Of a stretch of DNA of 64,000 nucleotides, positions 52,255-61,785 are shown piece after piece; positions within the stretch are counted from its first letter, which is position 1; each line of letters starts with the position of its first letter. The notes below the pieces were generated by a model. The model was not told the DNA's origin and did no database searches. It worked only from the letters and a program-made list of their open reading frames with translations. Source of the stretch: Flavobacterium ajazii (GTDB taxonomy: Bacteria; Bacteroidota; Bacteroidia; Flavobacteriales; Flavobacteriaceae). Position numbers and translations under genes: made by a program. Location of the stretch: the NCBI RefSeq assembly GCF_010614725.1, contig NZ_JAAEHL010000012.1, positions 62,001 through 126,000 on the forward strand, read 5' to 3'.

Positions 52255-52995
52255 ATGAAAAACATAAACCTCATCAAAGATAATATTGACAATCTAACCG
52301 GGTTTTGGAAAACAGTTGGAACTCCTTTCCTTGCCTTCCACAAAAATGATTCAATCGAATACTGCAAAATAGAAAATTCAGGCTGGCCCAATAAATTATG
52401 GTCTAAGCAAGATATTACCTCAACAGATCTTACAAACATTATTCAAATTGAAAAAAATAATTCAGGTTTGGTAATTCCGTATTGGGATATTTTTGGAAGT
52501 AACTCGAATGAACTTTTAGAACAAAATAGTTTTGAGATCAAAAACGAGCAAGTAGGTATGTTTTTAAAACTGAAACAAAAATTCACGCTTCAAAACCAGC
52601 TGACTTTCAAAAAAGTTACTAACGAAGAAGATGCCAAAATCTGGGCCGATGTTTACCCGAATGCCTTTGGTTACGTCATCTGCAAAGAAATTTTAATTCA
52701 GGATTATCAAAACGTGCATTTCTATTTGGTTAAGTTTGAAGAAAAACCAATTGGAACTTTTATGCTTTATCAAACCGGAAATGACATGGGTATTCATGGT
52801 GTGGGTGTAATTCCCGAAATGCGCAGAAAAGGCTACGCCGAGGAAATCATGAAATTTGCAATGAATATTTCCGTCGATTTAAATGCTGAAACTGCACATT
52901 TGCAAGCCTCTGCAATGGGAAAAGCTATTTATAACAGATTGGGTTTTGAGGATTTGTTTTTGATTAAGAACTATATTTTAAATTCCAATATTTAA
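52255..52995 (+). CDS. GNAT family N-acetyltransferase, 246 aa
   Basis: The C-terminal half is a GNAT domain with GIHGVGVIPEMRRKGYAEEIMKFAM (acetyl-CoA motif A) and LQASAMGKAIYNRLGFED (motif B). The first 110 residues (ENWTGFWK-like, SIEYCKIENSGWPNKLWS) look like a second, degenerate GNAT-like unit. It would transfer an acetyl group to an unknown substrate. Cytosolic. It lies 73 bp after the Crp/Fnr gene and may be under its control. Confidence 0.85.
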   Translation: MKNINLIKDNIDNLTGFWKTVGTPFLAFHKNDSIEYCKIENSGWPNKLWSKQDITSTDLTNIIQIEKNNSGLVIPYWDIFGSNSNELLEQNSFEIKNEQVGMFLKLKQKFTLQNQLTFKKVTNEEDAKIWADVYPNAFGYVICKEILIQDYQNVHFYLVKFEEKPIGTFMLYQTGNDMGIHGVGVIPEMRRKGYAEEIMKFAMNISVDLNAETAHLQASAMGKAIYNRLGFEDLFLIKNYILNSNI

Positions 52996-53323
52996 AGCTC
53001 CAAATTCCAAATGCTCAGAGTTGCTTATAGATATTTTTAGTTTCTCACGATTGACAGCAGTATAGTAAGTCCATCACAACTAACAACTAACATAATCTTG
53101 TCCCAAATGCCCCTAAAATAGTCAGAAATGTCCGTTTTATCAGAAAATTAGAATTGTAGCTTTGTATTTAGACATTAAGAGTTAATTCAAATAATGTCTG
53201 GCTGAGCGGAGTCGAAGCCTTCAAACCATAAAGCCTTCGACTCCGCTCAGGATGACACTAAATTATGAGGTAAATTTTATCGTTATCACTTAAAACTAAA
53301 TTAATAATTTAACTACAAAACAA
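52996..53323. other. 328-bp gap holding one long hairpin
   Basis: Apart from the hairpin at 53202-53250 I see only AT-rich sequence with no ORF. The stretch should hold the promoter of the DoxX-like gene at 53324. Confidence 0.5.
53202..53250. repeat. 20-bp inverted repeat CTGAGCGGAGTCGAAG
   Basis: CTGAGCGGAGTCGAAGCCTT faces AAGCCTTCGACTCCGCTCAG with one mismatch across a 9-nt loop. It is a better preserved form of the repeat at 34928 and a common kind of intergenic sequence in bacteria. There is no T-run, so it is more a repeat than a terminator. Confidence 0.8.
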
Positions 53324-53704
53324 ATGAAAAAAGCAAAAATCATTTTCTGGACAACCACAATTCTTATTTTTCTGTTTGAAGGCGTAATGCCGGCATTGAC
53401 ATCGCAGACAGAATTGGCTAAAGAAGGAATCAGACATTTGGGCTATCCTGAATATTTTGGAAATGCCTTGGTTGTCTTCAAAATATTGGGAGTTCTCGCA
53501 TTGGTTATTCCACAAGTTCCAAACAATGTAAAAGAATGGGCTTATTCAGGTTTCGGCTTCGATTTTATCTTTGCTTCCATCAGTCATTTTGCCGTTGACG
53601 GAATTACTTTTGAAGGCTTTTTCCCTTTGATCATTTTATTGATTTTAGCACTTTCATATATCTATTATCATAAAATAGAACAATACAAAAACATCGCTTC
53701 GTAA
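53324..53704 (+). CDS. DoxX family membrane protein, 126 aa
   Basis: Four hydrophobic segments with IRHLGYPEYFGNALVVFKILGVLALVIPQVPNNVKEWAYSGFGFDFIFASISHFAVDG, the DoxX-type core. It is clearly related to the protein at 39389 (LGYPAYF, KEWAYAGF, SHFAVG). Inner membrane. Function unknown. It precedes a 69-residue hypothetical protein by 11 bp. Confidence 0.87.
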   Translation: MKKAKIIFWTTTILIFLFEGVMPALTSQTELAKEGIRHLGYPEYFGNALVVFKILGVLALVIPQVPNNVKEWAYSGFGFDFIFASISHFAVDGITFEGFFPLIILLILALSYIYYHKIEQYKNIAS

Positions 53705-53715
53705 ATTTATAAACG

Positions 53716-53925
53716 ATGATAGAAGTTTTTAAAACCAATGTCCAGGAAACAGAACAGTCTCAAATGATTGTGAAAAAACTTTTGGAACATTTTCCAGACA
53801 GCACAATCAATTTTGACCTTGAAGACTGCGATAAGATTCTGCGGGTTTATGCTCTGTCTATTTGCAGCCATACCATAATAGAAATTCTCAGGTCGCATGG
53901 TTATCATTGTGAAGTTCTTTCCTAA
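53716..53925 (+). CDS. Small hypothetical protein, 69 aa
   Basis: It has the beta-alpha-beta spacing of ferredoxin-like folds (MIEVFKTNVQ, QSQMIVKKLLEHFP, STINFDLEDCDKILRVYA, IIEILRSHGYHCEVL). This recalls heavy-metal-associated or copper-chaperone-like proteins but lacks a CxxC motif. It follows the DoxX-like gene by 11 bp and could be translated from the same mRNA. No function assigned. Confidence 0.65.
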   Translation: MIEVFKTNVQETEQSQMIVKKLLEHFPDSTINFDLEDCDKILRVYALSICSHTIIEILRSHGYHCEVLS

Positions 53926-54016
53926 TTACAAAAAAAACATAACAAACTGTTTTACAAAACATTAAATATTTTATTTGTAAATTTGAGATACCTATCAATC
54001 TTTAAAATCTTACAAA

Positions 54017-54394
54017 ATGAATTTACCGGAAAATCATCAAAGCATAATTCCATATTTAATTTTAGAAAATACTTCAGAATTTATCGATTTCACGCAAAAA
54101 GTTTTCGGTGCTGAAAAAGGAAGCAGAGAAATTTTGCGTGAAAACAAAACCGTTATGCATGGCGAAATTATCATTAATGGCAATACCATTATGATATCTG
54201 ATGTAAATAATGACTGGAGAAAACAAACAGCCCATTTATTTGTCTATGTTCCAAATGCTGAGCAAACGTATCGAAAAGCTCTGGAGTGGGGTTCAAAAAA
54301 TGTAATGGATATTGCTACAAAAAATTTCCTCACATCCTGTGGCGTACTTGATCCTTTTGGAAACGTCTGGTGGATCACCTCAATACTCGAATAA
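54017..54394 (+). CDS. VOC/glyoxalase family protein (PhnB-like), 125 aa
   Basis: A short VOC protein: IIPYLILENTSEFIDFTQKVFGAEKG at the start, HGEIIINGNTIMISDVNNDW in the middle, HLFVYVPNAEQTYRKALEWGS and DPFGNVWWITS at the end. These are the usual beta-alpha-beta-beta-beta units. It binds a small ligand or metal; resistance and lyase roles both occur. Cytosolic. It precedes a DinB gene by 21 bp. Confidence 0.9.
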   Translation: MNLPENHQSIIPYLILENTSEFIDFTQKVFGAEKGSREILRENKTVMHGEIIINGNTIMISDVNNDWRKQTAHLFVYVPNAEQTYRKALEWGSKNVMDIATKNFLTSCGVLDPFGNVWWITSILE

Positions 54395-54415
54395 GAAACA
54401 TAATCTTTAGTAAAA

Positions 54416-54925
54416 ATGAAAGAAACTGTCCAAAATAACATCATTGAAACATTTAAAAAACTGAATGAAACAGTTTCTTCATTTTCACAGGAAGATTTAA
54501 ATACAATTCCTTATAAAAACAGCTGGACGGCTGGACAGGTCATTCAGCATATTATTCTGGGCTGTTCAGGTTATCCTGAATTATTTGCCGGAAATACTAA
54601 AAAGAAAATTCGTAAATACGATGAACACGTTTCTGAACTCGAACGAATTTTTCTCGATTTTAATACCAAAATGGATTCGCCCGATTTTTTGAAACCCGAA
54701 GCAAAAGAATATTCTAAAAATTCACTGACCATAAAAATCCTCGAAATAGAATCTGATTTATTAAAAGCTTCTGAAACTTACGATTTAACACTCACCTGTC
54801 AGGATTTTCAGGTTCCGGGTTTTGAAACCTTTACCATTTTTGAATGGATTAATTCCGGACTTATTCATACGCAACGCCATACAAATCAACTAAATAACAT
54901 CTTAAAATATTTAAATAAATTGTAA
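54416..54925 (+). CDS. DinB/YfiT-like metalloenzyme, 169 aa
   Basis: Four-helix DinB fold with the metal-binding His residues in WTAGQVIQHIILGCSG and in LIHTQRHTNQL. Such proteins are metal-dependent thiol transferases in some lineages; the substrate here is unknown. No signal peptide. It lies between the VOC gene and a membrane-protein gene, with short spacers, so the three could be one operon of small detoxification-type genes. Confidence 0.88.
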   Translation: MKETVQNNIIETFKKLNETVSSFSQEDLNTIPYKNSWTAGQVIQHIILGCSGYPELFAGNTKKKIRKYDEHVSELERIFLDFNTKMDSPDFLKPEAKEYSKNSLTIKILEIESDLLKASETYDLTLTCQDFQVPGFETFTIFEWINSGLIHTQRHTNQLNNILKYLNKL

Positions 54926-54957
54926 ATTAGCTTCTCAATCCATAAAAAGATATTTAT

Positions 54958-55422
54958 ATGAAAGCAAAAGGCGGAGCCATTTTTTTGGCCGGATTAGTAG
55001 CAGGAACAATGGATCTTGTAGCAGCAATTACTTTTTATTCTTTCATTTTAACCAAACTTCATCCAACAAAAATCCTACGGTCTATTGCCAGTGGTATTTT
55101 CAAAAAAGAAGCTTATACAGGCGGTTCGGAAATGGTATTTTATGGATTGGGGCTTCATTATTTCATAGCTTTTGTATTTGCATGGTTTTATTTTACCATC
55201 TACCCTAATTTTCCATTTCTTAAAAAAAATGCTTTTTTGTCCGGAACTTTATATGGACTTTTTGCCTGGAGCATCATGAATTTGATTGTTCTTCCAATTG
55301 CATTTCCTAAGCTTCCCGACAAACATTTAGACTTTCCTTTACTTATCTCTATTTTAATTATCATTACCTGCATTGGTTTTCCGATTGCTTTTATTGCTAA
55401 AAAATTCTATTCTTTTAGATAG
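54958..55422 (+). CDS. Four-helix membrane protein (YagU/DUF1440-like), 154 aa
   Basis: Four hydrophobic segments (GGAIFLAGLVAGTMDLVAAITFY, GLGLHYFIAFVFAWFYF, FLSGTLYGLFAWSIMNLIVLPIAF, LPLLISILIIITCIGFPIAF). GLVAGTMDLVAA and a membrane His (LHYF) recall YagU/DUF1440, whose function is not defined, though YagU has been tied to acid resistance. Its 3' end overlaps the topoisomerase gene on the other strand by 8 bp. Confidence 0.75.
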   Translation: MKAKGGAIFLAGLVAGTMDLVAAITFYSFILTKLHPTKILRSIASGIFKKEAYTGGSEMVFYGLGLHYFIAFVFAWFYFTIYPNFPFLKKNAFLSGTLYGLFAWSIMNLIVLPIAFPKLPDKHLDFPLLISILIIITCIGFPIAFIAKKFYSFR

Positions 55423-56497
55423 ATAAAGGCTGGTAATGATTAATTAATTCTAAAAATGCTGTTTCTGTACGAGAGAAATATTGTTTGTTGCTGCGGCTTT
55501 TTTTAACCTTATCAAAATATTCTTTTATCGTTCCGTCTTCATAAGTTGAAAGCAACAGCGGGTGTACATAATAGTTTTTGCAGACATTTCGGGTATTTCC
55601 CAAAGCTTCTGCCGTTATATCAAAAGCGGTCAGGATGTTTTTCTTAATTTCTTTTTCGTCATTAGTTATTCCAAGTTCCATTAAGGTTTCAAAGAAAATA
55701 ACCGAGGCTGACCATGTCCTGAAATCTTTGGCACTAAAATATTCCCCAGATATTTCGTGAAGGTAAACATTGACCATATGACTGTCGAGAATTTTTCTTT
55801 CTCCGTTTTCATCATAATATTTAAAAACTTCCCAACCCGGAATTTCTTCACATTTACTCACTAATTTAATCAGCTGCTTGTTGCGGATTGTAATTGAATG
55901 CTGTTTGCCCTTTTTGCCTATAAATTCAAATCGTATGGCATTTTTATTGATGTTAATGTGTCTTTTTCGCAAAGTAGAAAGCCCATACGATTTATTGTCT
56001 TTGGCATACTTTTCATTTCCAATCCTAATATGCGTTTCCTCCATTAACCGGATAACAAGAGCTACAACCTTATCTTTCGACCATTCTTTTTTTTCTAAAT
56101 CAGCATCAACCCTTTTTCTTATAAAAGACAGCTTTCTTCCAAAATCGGCTATTTTATAAAACTTAGTCTGATTTCTGATTAAATTCCATTTCGAATGATA
56201 ACGGTATTGTTTTCTGTTTTTATCATCAAGGCCAACCGCCTGTAAATGTCCGTTTGATAATTCGGAAATCCTCACATTCACCCATGCAGGAGGAAGCACC
56301 AGACTGTTAATGCGTTTAAGTTCTGATTTTTGTTTAATGCATCTGCCATTTTTTTTATAAACAAAAACATCTCCTTCCCTGCATCTTTCGATTGGCATGG
56401 ATTTATCACTTACATAAACCAAATCCAGTTTTTCTATCGCTTGTTCAGGCTTAGTAAGTAAAAGCTGCATTAATTTTTCCTGAGATTTTGTAGTCAT
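55415..56497 (-). CDS. DNA topoisomerase IB (poxvirus-type), 360 aa
   Basis: Pox-like eukaryotic-type topoisomerase I. The N-terminal beta domain has RINSLVLPPAWVNVRISELSNGHLQAVGLDDKNRKQYRYH, the catalytic part has EETHIRIGNEKYAKDNKSYGLSTLRKRH (Arg/Lys residues of the active site) and EYFSAKDFRTWSASV, and Tyr310 in NYYVHPLLL is the nucleophile. It relaxes supercoils by single-strand nicking with a 3'-phosphotyrosine. The size is normal for bacterial members. It overlaps the end of the convergent membrane-protein gene by 8 bp. Confidence 0.93.
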   Translation of the reverse strand: MTTKSQEKLMQLLLTKPEQAIEKLDLVYVSDKSMPIERCREGDVFVYKKNGRCIKQKSELKRINSLVLPPAWVNVRISELSNGHLQAVGLDDKNRKQYRYHSKWNLIRNQTKFYKIADFGRKLSFIRKRVDADLEKKEWSKDKVVALVIRLMEETHIRIGNEKYAKDNKSYGLSTLRKRHININKNAIRFEFIGKKGKQHSITIRNKQLIKLVSKCEEIPGWEVFKYYDENGERKILDSHMVNVYLHEISGEYFSAKDFRTWSASVIFFETLMELGITNDEKEIKKNILTAFDITAEALGNTRNVCKNYYVHPLLLSTYEDGTIKEYFDKVKKSRSNKQYFSRTETAFLELINHYQPLSI

Positions 56498-56881
56498 TTT
56501 GCTTTTTTAATAAATAAGAACCTCTTTTTCAGTCGCTTTATCTTCAATTCATAAAAAGGCAGGTACTTAATTTCATATTTACTCAAATATCACATAATCA
56601 AACATTTAACTTTAATCCTATTGATTTTTTTTTTAACTTTAAAAAATGGTTTTATAAAAATTATTTTACAAAACCACTTTCTTATATAATTCCCATAAAT
56701 AATCTTTCGAGTCAATTTTTTAATGTATTGGATTAATTTCAGGCGTCCCTGATTTCTAATTTTAAAAAATAAAAATTTAAAATCTTTGATAAAATATTGC
56801 ATTACGGTGCTGCAGACGACAAAATCACTGCGGTCTCTTTGAACCTTAACGATTTATTAAACGAACTAAAAAAGAAATCCC
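56498..56881. other. 384-bp AT-rich gap between divergent genes
   Basis: The region holds long A and T runs and a possible 70-codon ORF on the minus strand (56590-56802) whose Lys/Ile/Phe composition looks like translated AT-rich sequence. I see no promoter or repeat that I can support. Confidence 0.5.
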
Positions 56882-59155
56882 ATGAAGACGCTACAAAAAA
56901 TTAAATCGAAAATAGTTTTCCTGTCTACTTATCCGCCAACACAATGTGGTATTGCTACTTATACACAGGATACCATAAAAGGAATTATGGATGTCTACGG
57001 AAATTCAATTAGCTGTGAAATTTGCGAATTGGTAAAATCTCCGAAAGAAAAACCAACACAGGCCTTTACTTTAAACACAACTGACAAGGAAGATTATACT
57101 AGAGTTGCTGAAGAAATCAATAAAGACAATTTGGTAAAACTTGTTCATATTCAGCATGAATTTGGTTTATTTAGCGGTAATTATGGAGATCATTTATTAG
57201 AGTTTTTAAATGTGATAAAAAAACCGGTAACATTTACTTTTCATAGTGTTATCCAGAATCCGAATCCTGAACTGAAAACATTTGTAAAACTGTTGCTCTC
57301 TTACAGCAATTCGGTTTTTGTAATGACAAATCAGTCCCGTGATATACTTATTAGAGATTACGATATTCAGAAAGAAATTATTACCTGTGTACCCCATGGA
57401 ACCCACGTCGTGGTTTATGAAACCCCTGAACAGGCAAAACAGAAATTTGGCTTTGAAGACAAAAAGGTACTAGCTACTTTTGGGCTTTTAGGTGAAGGAA
57501 AAAATATTGAAACCGGTCTGCAGGCTTTATCCAAAATTGTAAAAAAAGAACCAAATGTGCTTTATTTAATTATTGGCAGAACCCATCCCAATCTGATTGT
57601 TGATGGTGTCGATAAATATCGTGATAAACTGGAAGCCCTTGTTGATGAATTAAATCTGCATAATAATGTTCGTTTCATCAATCAATATTTAGATACTGAG
57701 GAACTTTTAAATTACCTAAAAGCAGCAGACATCTATTTATTTACCTCAAAAGACCCTAATCAGGCAGTGAGCGGCACTTTCTCTTACGCCATGAGCTGTG
57801 CCTGCCCGCTGGTAGCATCAAAAATTCCACACACTGTAGAGGTTTTGACATCTGACTGCGGAATTTTAGTTGATATCGGAAATGTGGATCAGTTTGCAGA
57901 AGCAACATTAAAACTGCTTTCTGATGATCATTTAAGAGAAGAAATGGGTAAAAATGCTTTTGCCAAAACGCGTGCATCATCATGGGAAAACGTAGCTATT
58001 ATCCATATGAATACCTACAAAACCCTAATTGAAAACGAAACTGCAATTGAATTTGATTATCCAGATGTTCAATTGGCACACATCAAAAAAATGACTACTG
58101 AACTAGGCATTGTTCAGTTCTGCAAAATATCAATTCCTGATTTGTCTACGGGTTATACTTTAGACGATAATGCACGTGCGCTGGTGGCTCTTGGCATGCA
58201 TTACAAATTGACCGGCGACAAAGACGATTTGCCTTATATCCTGATTTATCTGGATTTTATAAACCGCTGTCAAAAACCGGACGGAAGTTTCATCAATTAT
58301 GTAGACGAACACAACAGAGAACATGTAGAACAAAATGCAGAAGTTAATCTGGAAGATTCGAACGCAAGAGGAATTTGGGCTTTAGGAAGTGTTATTGCCC
58401 TAAAAGATATCCTGCCTGAAAATATTGTAAATAAAGCGACAGAATGCTTTTTGAAAAGTTTGCCTTGGGCAGAGACTATTCAGTCACCGCGTTCCATTGG
58501 ATTTGCTACAAAAGGACTTTATCTTTATAATTCTGTAATTCCTAATTTGTACGTTTCGGCAATTATCAATAAACTGAATGCAAAACTGGTTTCAAATTAT
58601 GAAATTCATGCTACCAAAGACTGGAAATGGTTTGAAAATTATCTGACTTACGGAAACGGTATCCTTCCCGAATCTATGCTCTATGCCTATCTGGTAACCA
58701 ACAAACCAATTTATAAAAAAATAGCTTTGGAATCGCTGGATTTCCTTCTTTCAAAAATGTTTACAAAAAAAGGTTTCAAAGTAATTTCTAATAACGGATG
58801 GTACCACAAAAACGAACAACCGCATGAATATGGAGAACAGCCAATTGATGTTTCGTACATTATTCAGACTTTGAACGGTTTTTATAACGCCTTTAAAAAC
58901 CCATTATACAAAGATTATATGAAAACTGCTTTTAACTGGTTTTTAGGAAAGAACCATTTAAACCAGATTATGTACAACCCTGTGAGCGGCGGTGGATACG
59001 ACGGTCTTGAAAAAGAAAATGTAAACCTGAACCAGGGAGCAGAATCGACAGTCTGCTACCTCACTGCAAGATTAATCATGGAAAATTTCAAAGAAGCCGA
59101 ATGTAAGGTAATTGATCTCGTAAAAACAAAAGCAGATCTGATTATCAACTCATAA
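56882..59155 (+). CDS. Two-domain glycosyltransferase: GT4 plus C-terminal alpha/alpha-barrel, 757 aa
   Basis: Residues 1-385 form a GT-B GT4 transferase (FLSTYPPTQCGIATYTQDT opening, VHIQHEFGLFSGNYG, VPHGTHVVVYE, FGLLGEGKNIETGLQALSKIV, and GTFSYAMSCACPLVASKIPHTVE as the donor-site loop). Residues of about 400-757 are all-helical with many Trp, like a six-hairpin glycoside-hydrolase-type barrel (TLDDNARALVALGMHY, GIWALGSVIALKD, GQP and NLNQGAESTVCYLTARLI). It probably transfers a hexose, perhaps mannose, and modifies or reads a glycan with the second domain. It is a single gene followed by a terminator. Confidence 0.85.
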   Translation: MKTLQKIKSKIVFLSTYPPTQCGIATYTQDTIKGIMDVYGNSISCEICELVKSPKEKPTQAFTLNTTDKEDYTRVAEEINKDNLVKLVHIQHEFGLFSGNYGDHLLEFLNVIKKPVTFTFHSVIQNPNPELKTFVKLLLSYSNSVFVMTNQSRDILIRDYDIQKEIITCVPHGTHVVVYETPEQAKQKFGFEDKKVLATFGLLGEGKNIETGLQALSKIVKKEPNVLYLIIGRTHPNLIVDGVDKYRDKLEALVDELNLHNNVRFINQYLDTEELLNYLKAADIYLFTSKDPNQAVSGTFSYAMSCACPLVASKIPHTVEVLTSDCGILVDIGNVDQFAEATLKLLSDDHLREEMGKNAFAKTRASSWENVAIIHMNTYKTLIENETAIEFDYPDVQLAHIKKMTTELGIVQFCKISIPDLSTGYTLDDNARALVALGMHYKLTGDKDDLPYILIYLDFINRCQKPDGSFINYVDEHNREHVEQNAEVNLEDSNARGIWALGSVIALKDILPENIVNKATECFLKSLPWAETIQSPRSIGFATKGLYLYNSVIPNLYVSAIINKLNAKLVSNYEIHATKDWKWFENYLTYGNGILPESMLYAYLVTNKPIYKKIALESLDFLLSKMFTKKGFKVISNNGWYHKNEQPHEYGEQPIDVSYIIQTLNGFYNAFKNPLYKDYMKTAFNWFLGKNHLNQIMYNPVSGGGYDGLEKENVNLNQGAESTVCYLTARLIMENFKEAECKVIDLVKTKADLIINS

Positions 59156-59176
59156 AAGCTATAGTTATTCAAAATC

Positions 59177-59208
59177 AATCCCTTTTTAACCAAAGGGATT
59201 TTTTTTGC
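59177..59208 (+). terminator. Rho-independent terminator of the glycosyltransferase gene
   Basis: AATCCCTTT, loop TTAACC, AAAGGGATT and a run of eight further T. Confidence 0.88.
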
Positions 59209-59394
59209 TCCAAATTTTCTCCGAACGTTATTTTATAGTAATTATTATGTCATTATGAAAATTATATAAGGTTGAAAAAAAGTTGTGTAAAGAATTTTAA
59301 CAAGTATAGAAGTAACTTTCATCATAATTAAAAAAGCAATCAAAACTGTTAAAAAACTGTTTTACAAATAAATACAATTTTAAAATTCAATACT

Positions 59395-60153
59395 TTGATT
59401 TTCAGCTTAAAAAATACTTTCGAAGATGTAGGAAATGCAACATTGTTTGCTGCACGGTTTTTTAAAGAGGTTTTTGTGCCTCCTTACGAAACCAGACAGT
59501 TTTTGAAACAATGTTATGTTATTGGCTATAAATCCCTGCCACTGGTTGCCATAACCGGTTTCATCATGGGATTGGTACTTACGCTGCAGTCGAGACCTAC
59601 ACTGGTAAAATTTGGTGCAGAAAGCTGGCTTCCGGGAATGGTAGCGTTATCGCTTATCAGAGAAATAGCACCTGTAATTACCGCTTTGATTTGTGCCGGA
59701 AAAATATCCTCCGGAATTGGCGCCGAACTGGGTTCTATGAAAGTTACAGAACAGATTGATGCCATGGAAGTTTCAGCAATTAATCCGTACAATTATTTGG
59801 TGGTGACCCGAATTCTGGCCTGTACATTAATGGTTCCGATATTGGTATTTTTTGCTGATGCCATTGGAATTTATGGTGGTTATGTGGGGATAAATATTCA
59901 TGGAGAAGTTAGTTTCTACCGTTATATCACAAAAATTTTTCAGTCATTGGAATTTCTTGATTTAATTCCGGCCACGATCAAAACTTTCTTCTTTGGATTT
60001 TTCATCGGAATGATTGGTTCTTATAAAGGTTTTAATGCTACAAACGGAACCGAAAGCGTTGGTAAAGCTGCAAACTCTGCAGTGGTAACAGCTTCTCTTT
60101 CCATTTTTATTATTGATATGCTCGCCGTTCAGATAACCGATTTATTTTTTTAA
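59395..60153 (+). CDS. mlaE: MlaE-type ABC transporter permease, 252 aa
   Basis: MlaE/YrbE family permease: an N-terminal amphipathic segment, then five to six hydrophobic segments with GYKSLPLVAITGFIMGLVLTLQSRPTLVKFGAESWLPGMVALSLIREIAPVITALICAGKISSGIGAELGSMKVTEQIDAMEVSAINP. The start is TTG at 59395; no ATG occurs upstream in frame or nearby downstream. It belongs to the inner-membrane core of a phospholipid transporter with the ATPase 1 bp downstream and the MCE protein after it. Confidence 0.92.
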   Translation: MIFSLKNTFEDVGNATLFAARFFKEVFVPPYETRQFLKQCYVIGYKSLPLVAITGFIMGLVLTLQSRPTLVKFGAESWLPGMVALSLIREIAPVITALICAGKISSGIGAELGSMKVTEQIDAMEVSAINPYNYLVVTRILACTLMVPILVFFADAIGIYGGYVGINIHGEVSFYRYITKIFQSLEFLDLIPATIKTFFFGFFIGMIGSYKGFNATNGTESVGKAANSAVVTASLSIFIIDMLAVQITDLFF

Positions 60154-60154
60154 G

Positions 60155-60934
60155 ATGAAAAAGGAAACAGAAAATACAGCTACTGAAATAAAAGCCAATA
60201 AAAAAAAGGCAATCATTGAAATCAAAGATTTACATAAAACTTTTGGCAACAACAACCATGTTTTGAAGGGAGTAAATTTTACGGTAAATAAAGGAGAAGA
60301 TTTAGTGATTTTGGGACGTTCAGGTTCCGGAAAATCGGTTACTATCAAATGTATTGTCGGGCTGATTTCTCCTGATAAAGGCGAAATCAATGTTTTTGAC
60401 GAAAATGTACTGAAACTTAAAAAAAAGGAACTCAACGAAATGAGAGTCCGTATTGGTTTTTTATTCCAAAGCGGCGCTTTGTACGACTCAATGACGGTGA
60501 GAGAAAATCTGGCTTTTACACTAAGAAAACACAATCGTGACTTGGGTCATAAAGAAGTCGAAAAAGAAGTACTCGAAGCCTTGGATAATGTAGGTCTGAT
60601 GGATGCTGTTGATAAAATGCCATCCGAATTATCAGGTGGAATGCGAAAAAGAATTGGTCTGGCTCGCACCTTAATTCTGAAACCCGAAATTATTTTATAT
60701 GATGAACCCACTACCGGTTTAGACACCATTACATCAAGGGAAATCAGCGAATTAATTTTAGATATCAAGCACAGGCAAAAAACCACTGCAATTATTATTA
60801 CGCATGATATGGCGTGTGCAAAACTAACTTCTGACCGAATTATTGTTTTAAAGGAAGGCATAATTCACACAGAAGGTACTTATGAAGAATTAGAAAAAAG
60901 TGAAGACGAATGGGTACGCTCATTCTTTGAATAA
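60155..60934 (+). CDS. mlaF: MlaF-type ABC transporter ATP-binding protein, 259 aa
   Basis: ABC ATPase with Walker A GRSGSGKS, a Q-loop (FLFQSGALYDSMTVRENLAF), signature LSGGMRKRIGLARTL, Walker B IILYDEPTTGLD and the H-loop IIITHD. The VRENLAF and GMRKRIGLAR sequence is typical of MlaF (YrbF). An N-terminal basic extension is present. It should power the MlaE permease encoded just before. The stop of MlaE and this ATG are separated by 1 bp. Confidence 0.95.
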   Translation: MKKETENTATEIKANKKKAIIEIKDLHKTFGNNNHVLKGVNFTVNKGEDLVILGRSGSGKSVTIKCIVGLISPDKGEINVFDENVLKLKKKELNEMRVRIGFLFQSGALYDSMTVRENLAFTLRKHNRDLGHKEVEKEVLEALDNVGLMDAVDKMPSELSGGMRKRIGLARTLILKPEIILYDEPTTGLDTITSREISELILDIKHRQKTTAIIITHDMACAKLTSDRIIVLKEGIIHTEGTYEELEKSEDEWVRSFFE

Positions 60935-60951
60935 AATCAAAATCAGAAATC

Positions 60952-61767
60952 ATGAAAAAGCAATCTGGATATACCTGGAAATTAGGAATGTTTGTCACAA
61001 TAGGCCTGCTGCTTTTTATACTGGCAGTCTATTTTATTGGAAAACAGCAAAACCTTTTCGGTTCAACATTTCGAATTACATCGAGTTTTAAAACCGTAAG
61101 TGGCTTAGAAGTTGGTAATAACGTACGTTTTTCCGGAATCAATATTGGTACTGTCGATGAAATTCAGCTGGCAAACGACTCCACAGTAATTGTAGGAATG
61201 GTTATCAAAGATGATGTCCGGGAATTTATCAAAACAGATGCAAAAGCCAGCATTGGTTCTGACGGACTTATGGGTGATAAAGTGCTTACCATTACACCGG
61301 GTATAAAATCGCAGAAAGTAATTGATAATAACGGACAAATCGCTTCAGTCAATGGAATTGAAATGAACGACATTATGAAAAGTGTCAAAAAAAGCATGGA
61401 TAACGTAAGTGTGATTTCTGAAGAACTGGCCATTTTCAGCCACAGCATGAACAATGGCAACGGAGCTTTGTCAAAACTAATTCGTGATCCCGGAATGGCA
61501 AACGCTATGGACAAAACACTTAACAATCTGGAAAAAGGTACAAAAGGTTTCAGCGAAAACATGGAAGCAGCCAAAAGTAATTTCCTATTGAGAGGTTATT
61601 TTAAGAAAAAAGAAAAAGAGAAGGAAGAAAAGATAGAAGAAGCCAAAGAAAAAAAGGAAGAACAGCAGGAAAAACTTGAAAAAGAAAAAGAAGAGAAATT
61701 GAAGGAAGATAAGAAAAAAGCTGAGCAGGAAGCTAAAAAAACAGAAGACGCCAAAAAGAAACCATAA
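60952..61767 (+). CDS. mlaD: MCE/MlaD family protein with a long charged tail, 271 aa
   Basis: One N-terminal membrane helix (LGMFVTIGLLLFILAVYFIG) then an MCE domain (RITSSFKTVSGLEVGNNVRFSGINIGTVDEIQL; DAKASIGSDGLMGDKVLTITPG). After an MCE-associated helical part, the last 60 residues are almost only Lys, Glu, Ala and Gln (KKKEKEKEEKIEEAKEKKEE type) and should form a long single helix. MlaD rings bind lipids in the periplasm. The charged tail is much longer than in the E. coli protein (183 aa). Confidence 0.93.
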   Translation: MKKQSGYTWKLGMFVTIGLLLFILAVYFIGKQQNLFGSTFRITSSFKTVSGLEVGNNVRFSGINIGTVDEIQLANDSTVIVGMVIKDDVREFIKTDAKASIGSDGLMGDKVLTITPGIKSQKVIDNNGQIASVNGIEMNDIMKSVKKSMDNVSVISEELAIFSHSMNNGNGALSKLIRDPGMANAMDKTLNNLEKGTKGFSENMEAAKSNFLLRGYFKKKEKEKEEKIEEAKEKKEEQQEKLEKEKEEKLKEDKKKAEQEAKKTEDAKKKP

Positions 61768-61785
61768 CAATTTAATACATTGACT

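Noticed and set aside
53202..53250. Hairpin with CTGAGCGGAGTCGAAG as a new element
   Set aside because: This sequence is a widespread intergenic repeat in many bacteria, and only two copies are present here.
56590..56802. 70-codon minus-strand ORF before the glycosyltransferase
   Set aside because: Composition is only Lys, Ile, Phe and Asn from AT-rich DNA; no recognisable start context or domain.
61585..61770. 61-codon minus-strand ORF rich in Phe and Leu
   Set aside because: It is the complement of the Lys/Glu-rich MlaD tail; the composition follows from the coding strand.
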